From Morinoia aosen (Eukaryota; Arthropoda; Malacostraca; Amphipoda; Talitridae), in NCBI GenBank assembly GCA_030386875.1, contig CM059560.1:22562683-22626682 (forward strand): a stretch of 64,000 nt of DNA, read 5' to 3'. Under the pieces are notes generated by a model that worked only from the letters and a program-made list of their open reading frames with translations, was not told the DNA's origin and did no database searches. Shown one piece after another: positions 14,101 through 26,100 of the stretch. The stretch's first letter is position 1, and each line of letters starts with the position of its first letter. The position numbers were made by a program, and so were the translations under genes.

Positions 14101-17100
14101 AATGCATAATAAGCCGAAAATCAAGCGGAAGAATTATTATTCTGACCAAGCATCCGTAAGGAAATCTATCAGTAGTTTTAAATCGACTTTTTTCGTAAAA
14201 GTCGTTGTCGTAACTCAATGTCGTTTAACAACTTCTCGGTGAAGAAAAGCATCGATATCTTTCTTAGTTTATTCGTAAAATCATACTGCTATACTCAAGT
14301 TAGTTATAACTTTTATCTAAAATTGAAGATTTTCAAACACAGAATGCGTTGTAACTTTTACTTTGAATTTTTCACCGTGAGGCTAAAATCTGTCAAATGT
14401 TCTAGATTAAATTTCTTTCAACCACTGAAAATACTGTACTCCTACCTTTGTGTCCAGTAATGGCTTTTGGAAAGCGAAGTAATTTTGAAGCACTGAAACA
14501 CTCGTTAGTTTTGGTCGCAGTGAAATGTATTCTCAAACCGATGCACGCTTCCAGAATTATATGTTTATTCTCAAATTCTAACTTATAAAAGCGTGGTTGA
14601 AGTCATTAGGCCAATATGCTTGTTTGCTGTAAGTCAAAATCCCATGGGAACTTCTTTTCTTAGGACCATTAGCTAAGGTGAGCATTTGTGCATTGTGAGT
14701 TATTTTTTTATCAATGATGAAGCCGAAAAAAAGCCAAATAAGACCATTCTGATAGTACGAATCTCTCAAAACCAAGAATATTAAAGGGCATTTCTAAGCG
14801 AATTCTTTTTCTTTTTGCAGACGATGGAACTCATATCGGACATGTGCTCTGGGCCTGCAGAACTTTTCTCGCATTGGAGCGACCTCGCCGACTTCCCAGA
14901 CTCTGGTTCCAAAATTCCTGTGGTGTCCAGCTGCCGCGCCTCTGTAGTCCTGCCCCAAACCCCGTCCACTTTCGGATGGGGGAGTCCATTAGAACTCGGG
15001 GGCCGGGCCCATAGGGCTTCATCGGGCCATCGTAATGAGGCCCCGATAGTGCCGTCTTTCTCCGGCTGCATTGCGAAAGTCCACATCAATGGCAAGGTGG
15101 GCCTTCACTTCTTTTGTCGATGAAATGGGCATGAGAATGAAAGGTTGGCCTTCCTATATTTTCTGTGAAGTTCAAAAATTACCATCTTTAACAAAGTGAG
15201 GTCCGGGGAGCTGACGAAGTGCAGCTGCGCAAATTTACTCAGCATTGAATTTGTCTGTAGTAGGTATTGAAGCAAATGTCTGCCTGAGGAGCACAACACA
15301 GTTCATTTTTGCGAGGAATTTATTGGCGAAAAAATGCGAACAAAATTATTTATTTTATTCAAAAAAAATAAAATAAAAAACGTTTCGGAGAAGAGCTCCA
15401 TTGTCAGCTCTGTAAAATACAAGCGTGATCAATACTACGTAAGAATAAAGCTACGATTGATAATAAATTCCAGACTTGCTATACATCAAAAATAAAAAGA
15501 AACATAGAGAGAAGAATAAAAAACAGAGAAAACAAACACAATGTATTAAATACCTGAAGGGTGTATGAACACAGCATGTTATTTGAAATTAGTTTTCCCT
15601 TAAAAAAGTACAGATTCTGAAACCCTGCTGTCAAATTCACGGAACAAACTTTCTATCCCTAAAATTCCTGCGGGAGTTTCCGCACCGGCTACTCGCTGGC
15701 TCATCCTCCGCATTCAGCAATGCGCAGCTATACTGAGCAGACCAGCGCAGCTATGCTGAGCAGACCAGCGCAGCTATGCTGAGCAGACCAGCGCAGCTAT
15801 GCTGAGCAGACCAGCGCAGCTATACTGAGCAGACCAGCGCAGCTATGCTGAGCAGACCAGCGCAGCTATGCTGAGCAGACCAGCGCAGCTATACTGAGCA
15901 GACCAGCGCAGCTATGCTGAGCAGACCAGCGCAGCTATACTGAGTAGACCAGCGCAGCTATGCTGAGCAGACCAGCGCAGCTATGCTGAGCAGACCAGCG
16001 CAGCTATACTGAGTAGACCAGCGCAGCTATACTGAGTAGACCAGCGCAGCTATGCTGAGCAGACCAGCGCAGCTATACTGAGCAGACCAGCGCAGCTATG
16101 CTGAGCAGACCAGCGCAGCTATGCTGAGCAGACCAGCGCAGCTATGCTGAGCAGACCAGCGCAGCTATGCTGAGCAGACCAGCGCAGCTATACTGAGCAG
16201 ACCAGCGCAGCTATGCTGAGCAGACCAGCGCAGCTATGCTGAGCAGACCAGCGCAGCTATGCTGAGCAGACCAGCGCAGCTATACTGAGCAGACCAGCGC
16301 AGCTATGCTGAGCAGACCAGCGCAGCTATGCTGAGCAGACCAGCGCAGCTATACTGAGCAGACCAGCGCAGCTATGCTGAGCAGACCAGCGCAGCTATGC
16401 TGAGCAGACCAGCGCAGCTATGCTGAGCAGACCAGCGCAGCTATACTGAGCAGACCAGCGCAGCTATGCTGAGCAGACCAGCGCAGCTATGCTGAGCAGA
16501 CCAGCGCAGCTATACTGAGCAGACCAGCGCAGCTATGCTGAGCAGACCAGCGCAGCTATGCTGAGCAGACCAGCGCAGCTATACTGAGCAGACCAGCGCA
16601 GCTATGCTGAGCAGACCAGCGCAGCTATACTGAGCAGACCAGCGCAGCTATACTGAGCAGACCAGCGCAGCTATGCTGAGCAGACCAGCGCAGCTATACT
16701 GAGCAGACCAGCGCAGCTATGCTGAGCAGACCAGCGCAGCTATACTGAGCAGACCAGCGCAGCTATGCTGAGCAGACCAGCGCAGCTATGCTGAGCAGAC
16801 CAGCGCAGCTATACTGAGCAGACCAGCGCAGCTATGCTGAGCAGACCAGCGCAGCTATGCTGAGCAGACCAGCGCAGCTATACTGAGCAGACCAGCGCAG
16901 CTATGCTGAGCAGACCAGCGCAGCTATGCTGAGCAGACCAGCGCAGCTATACTGAGCAGACCAGCGCAGCTATGCTGAGCAGACCAGCGCAGCTATGCTG
17001 AGCAGACCAGCGCAGCTATGCTGAGCAGACCAGCGCAGCTATACTGAGCAGACCAGCGCAGCTATGCTGAGCAGACCAGCGCAGCTATGCTGAGCAGACC

Positions 17101-20100
17101 AGCGCAGCTATACTGAGCAGACCAGCGCAGCTATGCTGAGCAGACCAGCGCAGCTATACTGAGCAGACCAGCGCAGCTATGCTGAGCAGACCAGCGCAGC
17201 TATGCTGAGCAGACCAGCGCAGCTATACTGAGCAGACCAGCGCAGCTATACTGAGCAGACCAGCGCAGCTATGCTGAGCAGACCAGCGCAGCTATGCTGA
17301 GCAGACCAGCGCAGCTATACTGAGCAGACCAGCGCAGCTATACTGAGCAGACCAGCGCAGCTATGCTGAGCAGACCAGCGCAGCTATACTGAGCAGACCA
17401 GCGCAGCTATGCTGAGCAGACCAGCGCAGCTATGCTGAGCAGACCAGCGCAGCTCTACTGAGCAGACCAGCGCAGCTATACTGAACAGACCAGCGCAGCT
17501 ATACTGAGCAGACCAGCGCAGCTCTACTGAACAGACCAGCGCAGCTATACTGAACAGACCAGCGCAGCTATACTGAACAGACTAGCGCAGCTATACTGAA
17601 CAGACCAGCGCAGCTATACTGAGCAGACCAGCGCAGCTCTACTGAACAGACCAGAGCAGCTATACTGAACAGACCAGCGCAGCTATACTGAACAGACCAG
17701 CGCAGCTATACTGAGCAGACCAGCGCAGCTATACTGAACAGACCAGCGCAGCTATACTGAACAGACCAGCGCAGCTATACTGAACAGACCAGCGCAGCTA
17801 TACTGAGCAGACCAGCGCAGCTATACTGAGCAGACCAGCGCAGCTATACTGAGCAGACCAGCGCAGCTATACTGAACAGACCAGCGCAGCTATACTGAGC
17901 AGACCAGCGCAGCTCTACTGAACAGACCAGCGCAGCTATACTGAACAGACCAGCGCAGCTATACTGAACAGACTAGCGCAGCTATACTGAACAGACCAGC
18001 GCAGCTATACTGAGCAGACCAGCGCAGCTCTACTGAACAGACCAGAGCAGCTATACTGAACAGACCAGCGCAGCTATACTGAACAGACCAGCGCAGCTAT
18101 ACTGAGCAGACCAGCGCAGCTATACTGAACAGACCAGCGCAGCTATACTGAACAGACCAGCGCAGCTATACTGAACAGACCAGCGCAGCTATACTGAGCA
18201 GACCAGCGCAGCTATACTGAGCAGACCAGCGCAGCTATACTGAGCAGACCAGCGCAGCTATACTGAACAGACCAGCGCAGCTATACTGAGCAGACCAGCG
18301 CAGCTCTACTGAACAGACCAGCGCAGCTATACTGAACAGACCAGCGCAGCTATACTGAGCAGTCCAGCGCAGCTATACTGAACAGACCATCGCAGCTATA
18401 CTGAGCAGACCAGCGCAGCTATACTGAGCAGACCAGCGCAGCTATACTGAACAGACCAGCGCAGCTATACTGAACAGACCAGCGCAGCTATACTGAGCAG
18501 ACCAGCGCAGCTATACTGAACAGACCAGCGCAGCTATACTGAACAGACCAGCGCAGCTATACTGAACAGACCAGCGCAGCTATACTGAACAGACCAGCGC
18601 AGCTATACTGAACAGACCAGCGCAGCTATACTGTACAGACCAACGCAGCTATACTGAACAGACCAGCGCAGCTATACTGAGCAGACCAGCGCAGCTATAC
18701 TGAACAGACCAGCGCAGCTATACTGAACAGACCAGCGCAGCTATACTGAGCAGACCAGCGCAGCTATACTGAGCAGACCAGCGCAGCTATACTGAACAGA
18801 CCAGCGCAGCTAAACTGAGCGGACCAGCGCAGCTATACTGAGCAGACCAGCGCAGCTATACTGAACAGACCAGCGCAGCTATACTGAACAGACCAGCGCA
18901 GCTACACTGAGCAGACCAGCGCAGCTATACTGAACAGACCAGCGCAGCTACACTGAGCAGACCAGCGCAGCTATACTGAACAGACCAGCGCAGCTATACT
19001 GAACAGACCAGCACAGCTATACTGAACAGACCAGCGCAGCTATACTGAACAGACCAGCGCAGCTACACTGAGCAGACCAGCGCAGCTATACTGAACAGAC
19101 CAGCGCAGCTACACTGAGCAGACCAGCGCAGCTATACTGAGCAGACCAGCGCAGCTATACTGAACAGATCAGCGCAGCTACACTGAGCAGACCAGGGCCT
19201 TTATCCCTGACGATAATCTTAGGGTGGCGGATAATTCGTACCGTGATTTTCACCTTGTGATTTTGGAATATTTGCACATTTTTGGTGAAAAATTAATTTT
19301 AAATAAAATGACCCTTCACACAATTAATGCAGAGCTGTTTTCGTTTTATTTTTCATTTTTAGTTTTTCTTCTATTATTTTTGATGAGTAGAAAGTCTGAA
19401 AGTTATTATCGATCACAGCTTTATTCTAAGGCGCTATTGATCACGCGTTGTATGTCAAAAACTGGTAATGTAGCTAGTCTCTGAAACGCTTTTGAATTTT
19501 GTTTGATTGAATAAAATGGCTAATTTTATTAGCTTTTCCTCGCTTTAAAATAATTAGTGAATCTACGATATATAAGTAGTGAACATCTATTTAGTTCATT
19601 CATGTGTGGTGGAGAAGGTATTGTTATTCCCGGCCGAAGAAATAGCCAATCTCTGCTTTTAAAACAAGTTGTCGACAAAAATGTTTTCAGCAACGCACCA
19701 GCCACAAGAGAGATATTCTTGCTCGTATCCTTGGCCTGGCAATTTTGTGTCCACCTTAAATTCCACATGTCGTAGCAATGTGCGCTAAAAATTAGCACCA
19801 ACTGTAGGACTATGTAAAATGCCTGCAAATGTTCTCAAAAAAAGCTGAAGATTTTGAAAATTGCCGAAAAATTGTACCTTTCTTCGATACACAAGGAACA
19901 GATCATGAAATTCACTTAGTATCGTGAGTAGTATAAATTTTAATTAACTTGAAATACACTGAGATGACATTATCTAAAACGATTGTAGTAAAACACTTCT
20001 TGACGAGAATGAAAATTAAAAAGTTCGCTGTTGCTACACTCGCAAGTCTGAAGAAAAGCTGAATTTTTCTCGCGTTATATCGCGATGCGAGGGGTGATCT

Positions 20101-23100
20101 TTTCAACCGTAATGAAAGGCAGACTCTTTGAATGGAACTCACCAGGAAAAAAACTTTTCTCTGCATTAAAAGTGACCGTCCTACTGTCCACGCGTGATAT
20201 GAGCGACGTGTTCATGTTTGAGAGTGTTGTGCTGAGGTTCTTCATGTTAATGACATTTGAAAATGGCATCGCAGTCAGCAAGAATGAAATGATTCGAATA
20301 ACGGAAGGATTTAGTTTTTACTCGTATGTTGTTATCTTACTGAGCCTATAACTTAACTGAGGCACAATTGCTAACGTATATTGAGTATTTCTCAAAAAGC
20401 TACATCGAACATTTTTACTAAAAATTACACTTTTCGTGTTAATCGTTATATTGACGATCATCTCTGAACAGTAGTACCATCTGATAACAAATCGAGAGTG
20501 GGACATTTTACTCTCTTATTATTTCTTCAGCAACTCAAATGGGAAACAACTCGAGAGAAAGAACTTATGTTACAGCCGCGACGATCAGGGCGAACAATAT
20601 TTGAGCTAACTCTGTTGCACCTGCCTTCCGATTGTTGTAGACACACTGCTGCAATCCATGACTTCCCACAGTAATACAAGCGGTATCAATAGAAGAATAT
20701 TGCAAGTTTCGCTCCACCATCACATGAAAGTAAAAACATAATTTCACATGTAAAAACACAATTTTAATGGCTGAAGATTGTTCGAGAGGAACGTAAAGAA
20801 TAATACTGAGAAAGGATGTTCAAAAGCATTTCATTACTCTGTACCTGGAGCAGGGTTGCGGAGTCGGAGTCGGAGTCGGGAGTCGGAGTCGCCGGAGTCG
20901 CATGTTTTAGGGTGGAGTCGGAGTCGGAGTCGCTTCTCTGAAGTGTGGTGGAGTCGGAGTCGCTTTTCCGAGTGTGGTGGAGTCGGAGTCGGAGTCGTTC
21001 ATTCGGATGGGGTGGAGTCGGAGTCGGAGTCGCTTCTCTGAAGTGTGGTGGAGTCGGAGTCGCTTTTCCGAGTGTGGTGGAGTCGGAGTCGGATTCGTTC
21101 ATTCGGATGGGGTGGAGTCGAAGTTGGAGTCGCTATTTTTTGCTGTCTTCGATTCTAATTTTTACTAAAAATTATTTATAATTGTTTAAAACCGAAAGTA
21201 AACAAAACAGCGTTAAAATACTTTGCTGAAAATCTAAAAATACGCAATGTTTTTGTTGATTATTTCGTTTTAAGTTTGCAACAGCGTATTTATACCTATC
21301 AACTAATACCGTCATTGTTATCTAGTCGTTGTGGGTTTGCATTCCTATGTATGATAAATACAAGAAAGAAATATAATTCTACTGGAGTAATACTGAATAT
21401 TTTGCAGTTATTTAAGCAAGAATTAGTAATTTGAAACATTGAAAATTTATTCTGTATATTTCTGTTTCGTTCATTTCCCCTTCAATAATTATTAGTACAC
21501 AGGAAGTAGCAAATAGTACTAAATGTGTTGCAAGTTACTTGTAGAACATTTCAGCTGATGCAATACATTGTACTCACGTAAGGAGTGGTAACCCTGTACG
21601 CTCTTAATGATGCATTGTTTGATAATGACTAGTTTTTGCAGAAACTTGAAGTTATGTTGTGATCATAAATATTTTTAGTATTTATGTTATGATTCATTGC
21701 CAATGAGTAGTCTTTGCCAAAACTTGAAGCTATGGTCTGGCACATAAAGACTTCTAGTTCTCAGGTTATGTTATCAAAATTGATATGGCTTCATGGTCTT
21801 TAGGTCAAGTTAACATGTATTATTGATAACAATTTCTGCTCATTTCTAAAGTTATTTTTTGACTGTTGTTTGGTTCTTTCAGAGTTATATTGTATTTCAC
21901 TATATCATTACCTTGTTGAATTTTTATCTTCGTATCACTCCCCAGTTTTTAAGTAAGCATACGCTGAAATGGAGAATTTTATATTATGCATATACAATTT
22001 TAAACACTGAAATAGTATCCGTTTTGCAGCATTACATAATTAATTACTTCTTCTTATGGAAGATTTGGTAATGTTGTATGGTAATCAATTTCGGCATTCA
22101 GACACATGAAAAATTAAAATACAATGTGAACGAGCTGCAATGAAAATAATAACACACTAGCAAAAACTTCACTTAGTCACACACATATTGTAACTGAAAA
22201 CAGTGCACTATCTCAGCAGCAATGGTTGTTTCATTTATGCGATAGTACAAATTTTCTTACTGGAAGCGTTTCGAATCGCTCCAAAAAACATGAAATGAGA
22301 AGAACATGGGCGTTTATTATAATAAGAAAGTGTCAAACATAAAGTAAAAAGTTAAACGAGAATAAGAGATAAAAATCATATTACACGCTAAGACGCTAAA
22401 AGTGACTTTTATTCGTAAACAAAACGTTCCGAAAACTTCAGTCCCCTGCGACGAAAGCAAAACAACTTTTGCCTATTATAGCCGAGATATAAAATAGTGT
22501 TGAGCAACAATATGACACCTTTTCTGCATTGTTACCCTGCATAGCGTAGACACAAAGAATAAGAGGCAGTGTGCAAATCTTGCCTACTTTATCTACATGT
22601 ATATCATTTTGTGGATTTTAAGCATAGTCATTGAATTAACTATTTTAATTTCACTGAATGAGTGTTTACTTAGTAATAAAACACTGTGGATACATATCTA
22701 TGCTTCTCAGTGTAGGCAGTGACTACTTTACCTACACAGAAGACACTTGTCAGTAATATACAGGGTGTTTCAAAATAAGAGGCAAAAAATTGCCCACCAA
22801 GTAGAAGATGTCCGAATAAAAACTTTTTCTTCTATGAAATTTTCCGAAGAAATAGACTTTGAGATATTAGCCGTTTATTTTTTTGAAGGATGAAATTTAA
22901 TGACTTAATTACTCGCAATATTTATTCGAATTTACGTTGATCGGGCGAAATCTTTTAGTTGCATGACCTCCTAGATCTCCTTACATGACTCCATTCGATT
23001 TCATTTTTTGGGGACACGTGAAGAGCCTTGTTTATGCTACACTCATTGAGTCTGAGGAAGAACTTGTGACCAGAATTGCATTGGCTGCTGGCGAGATACC

Positions 23101-26100
23101 TTAATGCCAGACGTGTTTCCTAATATCCGGCAGCCGTTAAGGCTAACATTCGAAAAGGGCATTGATATAGGTGGAACACATTTTGAACAATTTTGTAAAG
23201 TAAATTCAAAATAAATATTGCGAGTAATTGTGCCATTAATTGTGATCTGAAAGACTCAGTATATAAAATTGTGTACTTGACCCGTGATAAATGATGGGAT
23301 TTAATATTCTCTGTATACAAATCTTCCAGATGTGGATCATAAAGAAATATAGCCAACCTAATAGTACCCGCGATTAAAATATTCAAAATATTCTAGTACT
23401 AGTGCACTGGTGAAACTCGCATCACAGATACAGTCATTAAGCATCTTTAAGAGCGTGAAAAGGAGACAGACCAACCAACAAACGGACAGCCAATTTTATT
23501 TGTTCAATGAAATTTCCTGTTGAAAACCTTCCGTATTTCTGATGGCGGCTTTGTGGAAGAAAAAGTTTCCTTCAGATGGCCTGTCATAGTTGACAGACAA
23601 GAACTTGAAACTGTTGAAATTAGTTCTTTCTTTTCTTCGTCTTTTTGTTTGGCAGCTACATCTTTTCTTTTCGTTTTTTGTTTAAATTTAACTTTCTATA
23701 ATTAAGCATGTTTGAGCTTCTACCAGACCTGCATTAACCTAAAATCGCTTAAATTAACATTACTCGTGACGCACTGGCGTTCACTAATTAAATTATCTTT
23801 GAGCTTACTTTTTTTTTCTTGGTCATTTAGTTTTTTCCGAGTTTTGCGTGCGACAGCTTGGGCAGCATGTCGCCCTTTAAATAAAAGTCGGTCTGGCACC
23901 TCTAACTTATTTCTCTTGCGTAAAAAGCAGTCTCTTTCTGCGGCTTTAACTCCTCGACCCGGTAAACAGGCACTTATTATTCAAGGTAATTAATTGTCAA
24001 TTAATTTCTAAAATCTTAGTGCTATATGCAATCTTGCAATAAGATACGATATTCAGCTAGTCGGCGACCGGACATCTTAAAACTCTGTCTCTCTCTACTC
24101 AGAACGCCACTAAAACTTCCTACCGGAGTACCGTGCTGACGGCCGGCCACGTCCATTGGTTGTCTTCTATTTTTAAGGAGTTTCGTTTTTAAAACTAACA
24201 TTTCGTTAAAGAACATCTTCAGTCTCCGTTTTAAAGGAATTTAATAATACAGAGGACGATGCTGTGCGTACTGTTGGAATCCTCAAGATATGCCTAACTT
24301 GGGGGCTGTTTCCCTTTTTGCGCATCTCGGAAAACGACTTGCTGTTGTTCCCTTGAAGTTCTTCTGTATTTGAAATAAATGTTCGAACAGTAGCCCTAAA
24401 GTTTTAAATCCTAAAATTCCACTGTAATAACATAGGAGAGATTACGCACAGGAAATACCTAAACCAATTTATTTATTTGTTTAAGGGGATACTTGCCCTT
24501 TTATTGTATAAGAACAATCGACGCTATATCGGGTGCCCCACAAAAATGTCAACGACTTTTTAATTGATTATATCTCCGCTTTAAATTAACATATTTTAAT
24601 TGTCTGTGTTTCACAATGTAGTAAATTGTATTCCCTTTTCAAATAATTTAGGTTTTTGAAAATAAGTTGAATAACCACTTTACAATGATCGATTTACTGA
24701 AAAGGGTAGAAAGACTAATTGTTCAAAGGGAAAGTTTTAAAAGCAACACTGGTGTCCTTCTTGTGTCCTTCTCAATACCTACTGTTGTTAAGAATAATTT
24801 CATAATGATGTATCCTACATACCGCCAAGTATTTAAACCCTCTGAGAGGTTTCAAGTGTTTTCAATAACAGTGTTTCAAGAACTGAAAGAAAACGGTGAA
24901 ATAATCTGTAAAACTCTTCGTTCAATGGTGGCCAGAAGTAATTCTCGCCTTGAGAGAAATGGAGGGTATGTCGAAGGATACTGAATTACTTTATTTGTTT
25001 AAACGTTATTTATGGTAATGGTTTGTTCCTTTTTTAAATTTTTGTTTGTTCATTTTTTTGGAAAGTACAAAATAAGGAAGAGTATCAATATTGCTTAAAA
25101 AAATTTTCCTTTGAACAATTAGTTTTTCTAACCCTTTCAGTAAATTGATCATTGTAAAGTGTTTATTCAACTGATTTTCAAAAACTTAAATTATTCAAAA
25201 AGGAAACAAAATTTATTACATTGTGAATAAAAGACAATTCAAATTTTTTAATTTAAAGCGGTGATATAATTAATTGGAAAATCGGGGTCATTTTTTGGGA
25301 CACCGGGTATAATAAAAACCCAGGTGTCCGTCAATTTGTAAATAAATATATGTTCTCGTGCGTAATTTCTCCTATTTTATTACAATGGGAATCTGCTTGC
25401 TTGGACAGTATCATGAATACCATTGAAATATTATGAAAAACCTGACATCTGCTCACTTTTGTTTATAAATAAAAAACATTGCGCCAAAATCGAATCTATT
25501 GTCACAAAAATGCGGCTAGTCGCAGTTAAAAGGTATGACAATTTTTTTAAAAACTTCTTTCCGAATAATAATTTACATTATAATACAGTGTTGTGGCTTG
25601 CTTGGTTGATGTGTGCGTCTGCGACATTCTTAAAGATGCTTAATGACCGTCCCTGTGATACGAGTTTTACCAGTGCACCAATACGAATACTGTATTTTTC
25701 TCGCGGGTACTATTAGGATGGGTATATTTGTTTGTCAACTTTATCTTGATATATTTTTTAAAATGATACCATCGAATCCCGTCATTTTTCATCAATCAAG
25801 TACTCTATTGACTTGAGTATTAACATTCTGCAGTCAATTTAAAAGTCGTTCGTTAATAAAGAATATATTGAACATATGTACAGGTTTCAACATCTGCAAC
25901 CGTCTACTAATAAGAATGACAGTCGTGTGTTTCTTTATACGTTTCGTGTCACGCCCTTAAGAATCGAAAGGAAAAAATTAGCACTGGCGGTCATGGTTTC
26001 AGTTCACGGTCAATTAATACACTCATTTTCGTACAAGTGCTCTAGCTATAATGCCACTTCCAAAACAATTGAGAGATCCAGAGCCTTATATACCAGAGTT

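Noticed and set aside
15721-19194. CRISPR-like array
   Set aside because: Units are strictly head-to-tail without spacers, and the host is an animal.
20778-21181. SR-rich (SRSRSR / ESESES) open frames as RS-domain proteins
   Set aside because: They are translations of the GGAGTC hexamer in three frames; similar frames occur at 26452-26798. They belong to the transposon arrays.
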